Below are positions 15,355 through 23,494 of a DNA stretch of 34,366 bases, in pieces. The position numbers and the translations under genes are program-made. Origin of the DNA: DALYDP01 sp964348685 (GTDB lineage Bacteria > Patescibacteriota > Gracilibacteria > Peribacterales > Peribacteraceae). The notes under the pieces are model-generated. The model was not told where the DNA came from. It did no database searches and saw only the letters and a list, made by a program, of their open reading frames with translations. The DNA is taken from contig CAYGDM010000004.1 of assembly GCA_964348685.1 (NCBI GenBank), positions 1 to 34,366 on the forward strand, in the 5' to 3' direction. Position 1 is the first letter of the stretch, and every line of letters starts with the position of its first letter.

Positions 15355-16608
15355 ATGGAGCGCGTGCTCATCACCGGCGGGACAGGGTTCGTCGGCCGCG
15401 CCACGGTACGACTACTGCTCGAGCGCGGGTTCGCCGTGCGCGTGTTGACGCGCGGACCCTGGCCATTCGAACCGCATCCGCGCTTGGAACGGGCGAACGG
15501 CGGCATGACGAACAGCCACTCGCTCCTCGAAGCCGCACGCGACTGCGGCGCCGTCGTACACCTCGCGGCACGGAAGAACGACGAACGCGACAGCGAGGCG
15601 GTGAACGTCGACGGCACGCGCGCCCTGTGCGACGCGGCGAAAAAAGGCGGGGCGAACCGCATCGTCTACGTGAGCACGCAATCGGCCGCCCTGAAAAAAC
15701 GAGGGCTCTACGGCGAAACAAAACTGCGCGGGGAAAACATCGTGAAAACGTCAGCGCTGCCGTACGTCATCCTGCGCCCCAGCCTCGTCTACGGCGCGTC
15801 CGATGCAGGAGTGTTCGCAACCATCAAAAAACTCTGCCGCCTGCCGTTCGTACCAGTCTTCGGAAACGGACGGGCCGTCTTCCGCCCGATCCATGTCGAC
15901 GACCTAGCCGAAGCCATCGTTGCGGCGATGGAAAAACCAACAGCGCTCGGCGCAACGCTCGACATCGGGGGGCCGACGAGCATCCCATTCGACGAGCTGA
16001 TCCGCACCGTGCAGCGCATGGCTGGCGTTGAACGTCGCATCCTGCACCTGCCCGCGTGGATAGGGCTCACCGGTGCGACGGTCCTGGGTATTCTGCCGCG
16101 GCCGTTCGTCACCAAAAGCAATGTCCGTGGCGGTATGGAATCGACGCATATGGATACGGAAACGGCGAACGAACTATTGAAAATCCATCCCCGGCCGTTT
16201 CATCCCAAACCCGATGTCGAACGATCAGCGGACGCAGACGCGACGACGATCCTCTCGTACGTATCAAGTGGCGCCGTGACGGCGACGCCCGAACTGACGG
16301 AACGCTTCAGGGCGGCGTGCGTCGCCCACGGCATCACGATATTCAGCATGCCACCCCGGAGATTACTGCCGTATGTCGACGCCGCTGCATGCCTCTGGCA
16401 TCCGAATGGATCACTCCGGCGCGCACTGCTTGCGGCGGCGGCCGTTGCCGAATGCACACCCGACGGAGCCGAAGCATTCCTTCCGAAACGATCCACGCCC
16501 TCCGCCGTCATCCTACGGACAATCGGCATCTGCCTGTTGGCCGCTTGGTACGCGGTGGCCGGCACACTGCTGTGGGCCATTCCTTCCGTGCGACGCCATG
16601 CGGCCTGA
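15355..16608 (+). CDS. NAD(P)-dependent epimerase/reductase (SDR) with a C-terminal extension and membrane anchor
   Basis: The product is 417 residues, about 100 longer than a plain extended SDR. GGTGFVG at residues 8-14 binds NAD(P), and Tyr119/Lys123 in YGETK are catalytic. VFGNGRAVFRPIHVDDLAEA is the usual late motif; overall it is closest to the atypical SDRs related to NDUFA9. After about residue 290 comes a soluble extension I do not recognise, then a hydrophobic helix at about 384-406 near the C-terminus. That would hold the enzyme at the membrane, in line with a lipid-linked substrate. The last 11 bp overlap the GMC oxidoreductase gene, so the two are co-translated and probably work on the same substrate. 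Confidence 0.8.
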   Translation: MERVLITGGTGFVGRATVRLLLERGFAVRVLTRGPWPFEPHPRLERANGGMTNSHSLLEAARDCGAVVHLAARKNDERDSEAVNVDGTRALCDAAKKGGANRIVYVSTQSAALKKRGLYGETKLRGENIVKTSALPYVILRPSLVYGASDAGVFATIKKLCRLPFVPVFGNGRAVFRPIHVDDLAEAIVAAMEKPTALGATLDIGGPTSIPFDELIRTVQRMAGVERRILHLPAWIGLTGATVLGILPRPFVTKSNVRGGMESTHMDTETANELLKIHPRPFHPKPDVERSADADATTILSYVSSGAVTATPELTERFRAACVAHGITIFSMPPRRLLPYVDAAACLWHPNGSLRRALLAAAAVAECTPDGAEAFLPKRSTPSAVILRTIGICLLAAWYAVAGTLLWAIPSVRRHAA

Positions 16609-18154
16609 CGCGATCGTCATCGGCAGCGGCCCCGCCGGCGTTCATGCTGCGCGGGCGTTGCTCGACGCGGGAAAGACCGTGCTCATCGTGGACGGGGGGA
16701 ACGCCGCTCCCGCGATACTGGAACAATCGATCGGGAACTTCGAAGACGTCCGGCGCGCAGATCCCGCCCAGTGGAAATGGTTCCTGGGCGAAGACCTCTC
16801 CGGCATTCCCGTACAGGGCATCGAAGGCGGCCACGGCGGAGGCATGACGAGCGGCAATCGCTCCTACACGACGCACGATGCAGAGCGTGCATTACCACTG
16901 AAAACGACCGACGCCTTCGTGGTGCAAAGCTTGGCCACGGGGGGTCTCGGGGCGGCGTGGGGCGGAGCGTGCGCGATCTTCGATAAACAGACGCTCGCGG
17001 CGATGGGTATCGACGATCCCGCAATGGATGCCTGCATGACCGACGTCATCCGAACGATCGGCGTCTCGGGACCCGGAGACCACCCCGACCTCCAACCGCC
17101 GCTTCCCGTGGATCGCCACGCGTCCCGCGCCCTGCTGCGATATGAACAAACACCCGAACGATTCAGCGTGACAATCGAGCGGCCGTGCAACGCCGTTCTC
17201 TCGCGTCCGCTCGGAGAGAGATCGGCCAACGAATTGAACGACATGGACTACTACACCGATGCAGGGCGATCCATGTACCGCCCACGTTGGACGCTCGACG
17301 AACTCATCGCCCGCGGATGTGTCTACGAACCGGGATGGATCGTGACGCGTTTCGAGGAAACGCCGGACGGCGCCCTCGTGCACGGACGATCACTCGCGAC
17401 GGACGAAATGAAAACGTGGGAAACCCGAACGGTGATCCTCGCCGCGGGTGCCATCGGCAGCGCGAGGATCGCAGCCGCGAGCATGGGGCTCACGGGCGTC
17501 GCGATACCGCTGGTCGCGAAACCGCACGGCTACGTGGCGTGCGTCGACAGCGCGTCCCTCGGCGATCCCGGCCCGAAAGAACGCCTCAGCCTCTGCCAAC
17601 TCCTGCTCGTGGACCGTGTCCGCGGACCGGATGAATTGCCCGCCGGAGCAGCTCAAATCTACGGATACCGATCCCTCCTGCTCTTCCGACTGCTCTCGGC
17701 TCTTCCTCTTCCGGTACCGCTAGCCATGCGACTGCTTTCGCTGCTCACGCCGTCGCTGGTCCTGGCGGACGTGCGGTTCCCGGGGCGTGCGACGGACGGC
17801 CACACGCTGACCCTTCGCCCCGACGGAACCGTCGACGTGCGGGGTAATCCGCGTGAATGGGACGCGCACGATGCATCGTTACAAACAATCAAAAAGGCCC
17901 TACGCACGGCGGGCTTCCTGCCGGTAAAAACGATCAAAGGCCCTCCGGGTTCCAGCTCGCACTACGCCGGCACGATTCCCGTCAGCGACGATCCTGCGCG
18001 ACCGCTGCGCTGCGACCGCGACGGACGCATCCACGGATACGAACGGATTCATGTGGCCGACGCGGCCATGTTCCGGTGCCTACCTCCGCTGCCACATACG
18101 CTGACGCTCATGGCGAACGCGTACCGCATCGGCATGGCGATCACGCGGGCGTAG
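16598..18154 (+). CDS. GMC-family FAD-dependent oxidoreductase
   Basis: The product is 518 residues. The FAD-binding GSGPAG is at residues 9-14, with VDGG at the end of the second strand, and ATGGLGAAWGG further on. Near the C-terminus, His455 (SSHYAGT) and His500 (PHTLTLMANA) are 45 residues apart, matching the catalytic His and His/Asn pair of GMC enzymes, with HGYERIHVADAAMF between them. GMC proteins oxidise a hydroxyl group to a carbonyl. A hydrophobic stretch around residues 355-385 might contact the membrane. Co-translation with a membrane-anchored SDR suggests an oxidation-reduction epimerisation, one enzyme making a keto sugar and the other reducing it. Its 3' end overlaps the convergent flippase gene by 14 bp. 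Confidence 0.8.
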   Translation: MRPDAIVIGSGPAGVHAARALLDAGKTVLIVDGGNAAPAILEQSIGNFEDVRRADPAQWKWFLGEDLSGIPVQGIEGGHGGGMTSGNRSYTTHDAERALPLKTTDAFVVQSLATGGLGAAWGGACAIFDKQTLAAMGIDDPAMDACMTDVIRTIGVSGPGDHPDLQPPLPVDRHASRALLRYEQTPERFSVTIERPCNAVLSRPLGERSANELNDMDYYTDAGRSMYRPRWTLDELIARGCVYEPGWIVTRFEETPDGALVHGRSLATDEMKTWETRTVILAAGAIGSARIAAASMGLTGVAIPLVAKPHGYVACVDSASLGDPGPKERLSLCQLLLVDRVRGPDELPAGAAQIYGYRSLLLFRLLSALPLPVPLAMRLLSLLTPSLVLADVRFPGRATDGHTLTLRPDGTVDVRGNPREWDAHDASLQTIKKALRTAGFLPVKTIKGPPGSSSHYAGTIPVSDDPARPLRCDRDGRIHGYERIHVADAAMFRCLPPLPHTLTLMANAYRIGMAITRA

Positions 18155-19430
18155 GCGCGCCACGCAACGGCGACCCCAACGCGTACCATGCCGCGATACC
18201 GACATACGCGAGACGGAACACGCCGCGGGCCACGAGGGCACCAACAAGACCCATCGTCGGAATAAGCGCGACGAGCAACGTCGCAAAGACTACCGCCGCT
18301 CCCCATTGGGCGATGCGTGTTTCGCGAAGCATGCCCTGGGCTTCCAGGTACTGCGCGAAGAGCGACGCCGGATTCGTGACGAGCGTCACGGCCGCAACGC
18401 TCGTAAGAAACACGAGCTGCTGTGCATCGTAATTCGGGAAAAGGAACGGGATCACGAACGGACAAAGTATGACGTATCCGGCAATGCCAACAACAAAGAT
18501 CGCAGTGCCCACGAACACTGCTTGTAGCAGCTTCAAGCGCGTGGCGCGGTTGTCGATGATCGCCGCTTGCTTGGCAAAAGCGACCGGGAAAAACTGTTTC
18601 GTAAAAACCTTCGCCTGCTCTGGAATGAGAATCGCGACCGAGAAAAGTGCCAACTGGTTGAGCCCAAAGAAATGGGAAATCATCAATTTATCCAAGTACC
18701 ACGCGAGATCGGCCGGAAGCGATGCGAACGTGAGATTCCACGCAAACCGGATGATATTCCCACTCTCGTCTTTTCCCTTCGTCTCCGGGGGACGGAAATT
18801 CCGGCTCATCACGAAATACACGAGCGGCGGCGTGGCGACAGCGACCACGAGCACCAGAAGCGCGGATTGATAGAAGAGGATGATGCACGTCGTAAGAACG
18901 ACGGAGATCGAACTCCAGATGAGATTGGCCCGGAGCGAAATGTCGAACCGCGCCTTACCCACGGTGTACGAACCGAAGCGCACCATCGCGATCGGCGGCA
19001 GCGGGAAGAGGATCGCGGCGCATAGAAAGAGCGGCCACAACTCCTGCTTGCCGTAGAACCCGAGGAACGGAATGGCCCCGAGCAGTGCGAACGATCCGAT
19101 GGACGCGACGAGCAGTTGATGCCGAGTGATCGCACGAAGAGAGAACGATTCGCCGCGTGACCACGCGCGCGCGACGGGTGTGGCCATGCCGGGGATCCCG
19201 AGCAGCGCGAGAAGCCCCATGATGCTGAGCATGAATTGATACTCGCCGTAGACGGCCTGATCGAAGAAGCGCGCCACCAGGTAACCGCTCACGATGCCGC
19301 GCAAGAATCCGACTGCCTGCCCAATGAGCACGAAGAACGAATTCTTCGCGAAGTAGTGCGCATCGATCTTCCACTTTCTACCGAAGGCCGTGATCGCCGA
19401 CGCGATCGGCTCCTTAAGCGGATACCACAT
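18141..19430 (-). CDS. Wzx-like polysaccharide flippase (MOP superfamily)
   Basis: The product is 429 residues with about twelve likely membrane segments, the normal size for Wzx/RfbX flippases, which move lipid-linked oligosaccharide units to the outer face of the membrane. The first segment after the basic N-terminus, FFVLIGQAVGFLRGIVSGYL, and the following ARFFDQAVYGEYQF fit the start of this family (the loop is commonly xxxxGxYxxxxS). A central soluble loop of about 30 residues separates the two halves. It is the only clear MOP flippase in the window. ATG 19430 is supported by TATACT exactly 6 nt upstream. It begins 14 bp after the gene at 19445 ends. Confidence 0.85.
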   Translation of the reverse strand: MWYPLKEPIASAITAFGRKWKIDAHYFAKNSFFVLIGQAVGFLRGIVSGYLVARFFDQAVYGEYQFMLSIMGLLALLGIPGMATPVARAWSRGESFSLRAITRHQLLVASIGSFALLGAIPFLGFYGKQELWPLFLCAAILFPLPPIAMVRFGSYTVGKARFDISLRANLIWSSISVVLTTCIILFYQSALLVLVVAVATPPLVYFVMSRNFRPPETKGKDESGNIIRFAWNLTFASLPADLAWYLDKLMISHFFGLNQLALFSVAILIPEQAKVFTKQFFPVAFAKQAAIIDNRATRLKLLQAVFVGTAIFVVGIAGYVILCPFVIPFLFPNYDAQQLVFLTSVAAVTLVTNPASLFAQYLEAQGMLRETRIAQWGAAVVFATLLVALIPTMGLVGALVARGVFRLAYVGIAAWYALGSPLRGAPTPA

Positions 19431-19436
19431 GCGGCC

Positions 19437-19442
19437 AGTATA
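19437..19442 (-). promoter_or_regulatory. Putative -10 element TATACT, 6 nt before ATG
   Basis: On the minus strand TATACT ends 6 nt before the flippase ATG at 19430 and fills the 14 bp gap after the upstream gene. It implies the flippase has its own promoter despite tight spacing. Confidence 0.6.
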
Positions 19443-19444
19443 GC

Positions 19445-20596
19445 TTACGAAACGACATACGGATGCCGCACGTATGCGATGCCCACTGCCGCGACCACGC
19501 TGAACACCACGAGGAACCACGAGATGGCGCGAAGGGCGCGGCTATCGCGCGAGGCGGCGAACAGGCAGTACGCCGGGTAGAAAGGAGTGACTACCCGCCC
19601 GATGCTCGTGAGCGCACCCCACATGTGCGGATCCATGCAGAGCATCACCGCGCAAAGCCCGGTGAGGATAAAGCCGAGGGCGTCCTGTGAACGCCCTTTT
19701 TTCTTCCAATCGACCGCGACGACCCCGCACGTCGCGAGGACGAACGCGAGCAGCGGGAGCGACGACAGACGGTACACGAGCTTCATGCCGGCATCCGTGA
19801 ACGCCCAACGAACGACAGCGAGCGGACCCTGGAATGGCCACACGATGATATTGCCGCCGGTGCGGAACGGCAGCGACCCTAACCGAAGCACCAACGCGTA
19901 CTGCCATCCTGCGAAGAGCACGACCGTAAGACCGAGCATCGCGACCGACTTCCAATCACGCTTCCAGAGGTGCCACAGCCCGAGCAGCCCGATGAGGAAC
20001 ACGGTCGTCTCGCGCGCGAGCAGCGACAAGAATAACGCGAGTACGCAGAACCAATCGACCGTCCGACCGCGCGACTGCCAGCGCGCAAAGAAGATCATCA
20101 TGAACAACATGCTCAACGGCTCGGTGAGTCCGTAGAGGAGTCCGACCAGCATGGCGGGATTGAAGACCGCGGCGAACGCATGGACGTTCGGGCCTTTGGT
20201 CATGCGCATGGCGATCGCGAGCGTACCGAGGATCGCCGCCAGGTTGAGTACGAGCGTCACGAGCGGGAACCATTCGGCCCGACCGAACGATGCGCCGTAA
20301 ACCAGGAGCGGTAGCAAGATGCGCTGAAAACGATAGGGCGAATCGAGCGATACCAGCTCTCCCGACAGCAGCTTTGGAAGATCGCGCGCTACCTCGTAAT
20401 AGAGCATGCCGTCGTACCCGCCATCCTTGTACAGCACGACGCCCGGCACGACGTCATGACTTTCGCCGAAGACGACGTCCATGTGCAGAAGCGCGCTGAC
20501 GTTCCACTCGTACTGCCGCACGCCGAACGCAGTCAGCGCAAGAAGCGTAGCGGCGGCGAAGACCAGCACGCCGGCGAACCTCACTCGCTCGGTCAT
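19445..20596 (-). CDS. Polytopic membrane protein, possibly GT-C-like
   Basis: The product is 383 residues with nine or ten likely membrane segments. After the first segment, DGGYDGMLYYEVARDL and later SPYRFQRILLPLLVYG recall a widespread group of bacterial membrane proteins with a D-G-x-x-Y-Y and a Y-R-x-x-R-I-L-x-P motif, sometimes described as mannosyltransferase-like. A GT-C fold is plausible but not proven. The ATG at 20596 follows the stop of the TylF-like gene by one base, so the two form an operon. The open frame upstream of the ATG is antiphase to that gene and was left out. Confidence 0.6.
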   Translation of the reverse strand: MTERVRFAGVLVFAAATLLALTAFGVRQYEWNVSALLHMDVVFGESHDVVPGVVLYKDGGYDGMLYYEVARDLPKLLSGELVSLDSPYRFQRILLPLLVYGASFGRAEWFPLVTLVLNLAAILGTLAIAMRMTKGPNVHAFAAVFNPAMLVGLLYGLTEPLSMLFMMIFFARWQSRGRTVDWFCVLALFLSLLARETTVFLIGLLGLWHLWKRDWKSVAMLGLTVVLFAGWQYALVLRLGSLPFRTGGNIIVWPFQGPLAVVRWAFTDAGMKLVYRLSSLPLLAFVLATCGVVAVDWKKKGRSQDALGFILTGLCAVMLCMDPHMWGALTSIGRVVTPFYPAYCLFAASRDSRALRAISWFLVVFSVVAAVGIAYVRHPYVVS

Positions 20597-20597
20597 G

Positions 20598-21365
20598 TCA
20601 GGAACAACGCACGCCCGTGGCGCCGGAGTAATCGTCGCGGTGCAGGAAGATCGATTCGCCAATCTTCTTAAAATACTCGTCGGCCGCCTGACGCGCGCCG
20701 GCCCAGTACCCGTAGTCGTCAAGGATCAGCACGCCGCCTTGCTGCAGAAGCGGAAACAAGTGCTCAAGCTCGTGCTTCGTGGAGCTGTACCAATCGGTAT
20801 CAAGGCGCAGCAACGCGATCTTCTCGTGTTTATCGTTCGGGAGCGTCTGTTCGACCATGCCCTTCACGAACACGACCTTGTCCATCGGGTAGCCCGTCGA
20901 TTCCATCGCTTTCTTCACGCCGTCGAGAGGGCCGTAACACCACTCGTTGTGATCGCCTTTCTGTTCCCGCTCCCAAATCTCCATCACCGGTTCTGCGCCT
21001 TTCATCACGCTCATGTCCTCGCGCGTCGGCTTGGCCATGCCTTCGTAGGTGTCGTACATGTAGATCATGCGGTCCTTCACGCCGAGCGAGAGGAGCGTCT
21101 TCGCCATCATCATCGAGGCGCCCCCTTTGTACACGCCGCACTCCACGAAGTCGCCGGGCAACTTTTTTTCGGCGATGTACTTCACCGCTTTATAGAGGCT
21201 GTACATGCGTTCGACCTGGATCAGCGTGTACGGCCTGCACTCCTCGTACAGCGCAGCAAACTCGGGGTCCATTTCCGGCTTGGGGCCTTTGTGATGTTTC
21301 AACGATACGATCTTCATGCCGAATCGCGCCGCAAGGGCTGCTGCCATGTTCTTGAGAAGTTTCAT
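20598..21365 (-). CDS. TylF/MycF-like SAM-dependent O-methyltransferase
   Basis: The product is 255 residues, the size of the TylF (macrocin O-methyltransferase) family. GDFVECGVYKGGAS at residues 71-84 is the SAM-binding signature. YMYDTYEGMAKPT continues the family pattern, and RLDTDWYSSTKHEL with LILDDYGYWAGARQA supplies the Asp residues that bind the catalytic metal. The family methylates sugar hydroxyls in macrolides and also occurs in polysaccharide clusters. Here it likely methylates a sugar of the surface glycan. The ATG at 21365 has TATACA 6 nt upstream. It is the first gene of the minus-strand run and diverges from the C-methyltransferase gene. Confidence 0.85.
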   Translation of the reverse strand: MKLLKNMAAALAARFGMKIVSLKHHKGPKPEMDPEFAALYEECRPYTLIQVERMYSLYKAVKYIAEKKLPGDFVECGVYKGGASMMMAKTLLSLGVKDRMIYMYDTYEGMAKPTREDMSVMKGAEPVMEIWEREQKGDHNEWCYGPLDGVKKAMESTGYPMDKVVFVKGMVEQTLPNDKHEKIALLRLDTDWYSSTKHELEHLFPLLQQGGVLILDDYGYWAGARQAADEYFKKIGESIFLHRDDYSGATGVRCS

Positions 21366-21371
21366 GAGGGG

Positions 21372-21377
21372 TGTATA
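21372..21377 (-). promoter_or_regulatory. Putative -10 element TATACA, 6 nt before ATG
   Basis: On the minus strand TATACA ends 6 nt before the ATG at 21365. The last base departs from TAnnnT, but position and core match the other sites. Confidence 0.45.
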
Positions 21378-21428
21378 GGAGGATTGCAGCGTATTTCGCC
21401 GGGAGATTGGCGTCAATGACGACGCGGA

Positions 21429-21457
21429 TTGCTGGAGCGCCCCGTTCTCCGTACGCT
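21429..21457 (+). promoter_or_regulatory. Promoter: TTGCTG, 17 nt spacer, TACGCT, 6 nt to ATG
   Basis: TTGCTG (21429-21434) and TACGCT (21452-21457) are 17 nt apart, and the -10 ends 6 nt before the ATG at 21464. The 98 bp divergent gap holds this and the TATACA box at 21372; I see nothing else in it. Confidence 0.55.
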
Positions 21458-21463
21458 GCTTGC

Positions 21464-22693
21464 ATGTCGTCCATCGACCGCTGCCGATCCTGCGAGGGCA
21501 CGAACCTCGAAACCGTCCTCGATTTGGGCACCATCCCATTGGCCAACGCGCTGCTCGAAGAATCTGAACTCGCGCGCGAAGAAAAGGCCTATCCCCTCAC
21601 GCTCGTGCGCTGCACGGAATGTGCGCTTCTACAGCTAACCGAGAACGTCCCCGGCGAGGAACTCTTCCGCCAGTACAACTACCGCTCGTCGTTCTCCGAC
21701 ACATTCCTGCGCCACTGCGAAACGCTCGCCCGGCGCATGACCGACGAACACCGGCTCGGCGCTGACGCGCTCGTCGTCGACATCGCCAGCAACGACGGCT
21801 ACCTGCTTCAGTTCTATAGATCCGCCGGCGTCGGCATCCTCGGCGTCGAACCCGCAACGAACATCGCGTCGATCGCGGTCGAAAAAGGCATCGAAACCCG
21901 GAACAACTTCTTCACCCTGGCCGAAGCAGAGGCAATCGTCCGCGAGCGCGGCAACGCCGACATTGTGCACGCGCACAACGTGATGCCGCACGTGGAGGAC
22001 CAACGCGATTTTGCGGCGGGCATCGCGGCGCTGCTGAAACAAAACGGCGTCGCCATCATCGAATTCGCCTACGCGCTCGACACCATCGACCACACGGAAT
22101 TCGACCAGGTGTACCACGAGCACAAGTGCTACTTCTCGCTCACGTCGTTCCAGCGGCTCTGCGCGCAGTTCGGCCTGGCGGTCACCCGCGTCGAACGGCT
22201 TGCCATGCACGGCGGCTCGCTCCGGGTGTTCCTCGGGCATGCCGCCTTCGCCGCTCCCGATGAAACGGTGGCGCAGATGCTGAAACAAGAGAGCGCCTGG
22301 GGCGTGTCGACCGCCGTCCCCTACGCGCTGTTCGCGGAACGCACGGAAGAGCGGAAGCGCAACCTCCTCAAACTCCTCCAAGACCTCAAGGCCCAAGGCA
22401 AGCGCATCGCCATCTACGGCGCTTCGGCCAAGGGCACGACGCTCATGAACTACTGCGGCATCACGAAGGACCTGGTCGACTACATCGTCGACAGAAGCAC
22501 GCTCAAACAGGGCAGGTACACGCCAGGTACCCACCTCAAGATCGAACCCGTCGAACACCTCATGACGGACAAGCCCGACTACGTCCTGCTGCTCACGTGG
22601 AACTTCGCCGAAGAAATCATGGAGCAGCAGCGGGCGTTCCGCGAGGCGGGCGGCAAGTTCATCATCCCGGTGCCGGAAATCCGCATCGCCTGA
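21464..22693 (+). CDS. NDP-sugar C-methyltransferase (zinc-binding N-terminus, two-domain type)
   Basis: The product is 409 residues and matches the sugar C-methyltransferases of the TcaB9/NovU type. Cys7, Cys10, Cys50 and Cys53 form the N-terminal zinc site (CRSC and CTEC). VVDIASNDGYLL is the SAM-binding motif, YHEHKCYFSLTSF contains the Tyr/His pair proposed as catalytic base in the family, and GASAKGTTLMNYCG begins the C-terminal domain. These enzymes add a methyl group to C3 (sometimes C5) of a keto-deoxy sugar nucleotide, producing a branched sugar. No 4,6-dehydratase is certain in this window, so the keto sugar may come from one of the SDRs or from elsewhere. Confidence 0.85.
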   Translation: MSSIDRCRSCEGTNLETVLDLGTIPLANALLEESELAREEKAYPLTLVRCTECALLQLTENVPGEELFRQYNYRSSFSDTFLRHCETLARRMTDEHRLGADALVVDIASNDGYLLQFYRSAGVGILGVEPATNIASIAVEKGIETRNNFFTLAEAEAIVRERGNADIVHAHNVMPHVEDQRDFAAGIAALLKQNGVAIIEFAYALDTIDHTEFDQVYHEHKCYFSLTSFQRLCAQFGLAVTRVERLAMHGGSLRVFLGHAAFAAPDETVAQMLKQESAWGVSTAVPYALFAERTEERKRNLLKLLQDLKAQGKRIAIYGASAKGTTLMNYCGITKDLVDYIVDRSTLKQGRYTPGTHLKIEPVEHLMTDKPDYVLLLTWNFAEEIMEQQRAFREAGGKFIIPVPEIRIA

Positions 22694-22708
22694 GATCCCT
22701 CGGCCCGT

Positions 22709-22714
22709 TAGAAT
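22709..22714 (+). promoter_or_regulatory. Putative -10 element TAGAAT
   Basis: TAGAAT lies in the 46 bp gap after the C-methyltransferase gene, 25 nt before the ATG at 22740. This gene would have a leader of roughly 18 nt containing a run of five T. No good -35 is seen. Confidence 0.35.
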
Positions 22715-22739
22715 GCGGGCGACGTTTTTCCCCGTCCCT

Positions 22740-23492
22740 ATGAAACTGCAGATCGACACCAGCGCGCGCACGCTTTCCATCGACGGAAAGGAGCTGCCCT
22801 TGTATTCCGACGAAGGCTTCAAAGCCGTCTCGGACCTGTGGCTCAAAGTCGGATGGAACCAGAAGTACACGTACACCTTCCAATGGATGGGCGTGCCCGT
22901 GATCCAGTTGCCCGATGATATGATCCGCACGCAGGAAGTCATCTGGCGCGTACAGCCGGACGTCATCGTCGAATGCGGCGTGGCCCACGGCGGCGGCAGT
23001 ATTTTCATGGCCAGCCTCTGCAAAGCGATGGGCAAAGGCCGCGTGATCGGCGTGGAGTTGGAATTCCGCGGCGAGAACAAGCAGAAGATCGAAAGTCACC
23101 TCCTCTCTCCGCTCATCACGCTCGTCGAGGCCAGCTCGATCGCGCCCGAGACCGTCGAAAAAGTGCGCGGCATGATCAAGCCCGGCGAAACGGTGATGGT
23201 CGTCCTCGATTCGAACCACACCAAGGCGCACGTCGCGGCGGAGCTCGAAGCGTACGCACCCCTGGTCACGAAGGGCTCATACATCGTGGCGACCGACGGA
23301 TGCATGGAGTACCTGGAAGACGTTCCGCGCGGCAAAGAAGGCTGGACGACGGACAATCCCGCCGAGGCGGCGCGCGACTTCCTGAAAACGCACCCGGAAT
23401 TCATCCACGACATGCCGCGGCCGATCTTCAACGAAAGCACGCTAACGGAGACACCGACCCACTGGCCGCACGCCTGGCTCAAACGCATCTGA
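22740..23492 (+). CDS. CmcI-like (cephalosporin hydroxylase family) protein, probable sugar O-methyltransferase
   Basis: The product is 250 residues with a Rossmann methyltransferase-like fold. VIVECGVAHGGGSIF at residues 75-89 is the family's SAM-binding motif, MVVLDSNHTKAHV the second acidic motif, and VATDGCMEYL a later one. Despite the name, members in glycan clusters are usually regarded as rhamnosyl or other sugar O-methyltransferases. The ATG at 22740 fits the family start. The GT2 gene follows after 2 bp, so the two are an operon and the methyl group may be added to the sugar placed by that enzyme. Confidence 0.85.
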   Translation: MKLQIDTSARTLSIDGKELPLYSDEGFKAVSDLWLKVGWNQKYTYTFQWMGVPVIQLPDDMIRTQEVIWRVQPDVIVECGVAHGGGSIFMASLCKAMGKGRVIGVELEFRGENKQKIESHLLSPLITLVEASSIAPETVEKVRGMIKPGETVMVVLDSNHTKAHVAAELEAYAPLVTKGSYIVATDGCMEYLEDVPRGKEGWTTDNPAEAARDFLKTHPEFIHDMPRPIFNESTLTETPTHWPHAWLKRI

Positions 23493-23494
23493 TC

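Noticed and set aside
16598..18154. DprE1 identity for the flavoprotein
   Set aside because: The FAD motif is at the N-terminus with a GMC-type His/His pair at 455 and 500, so it is GMC and not the vanillyl-alcohol-oxidase fold of DprE1.
21635..23080. 481-codon minus-strand open frame opposite the C-methyltransferase and CmcI-like genes
   Set aside because: Antisense shadow with biased composition; both genes on the other strand carry complete family motifs.
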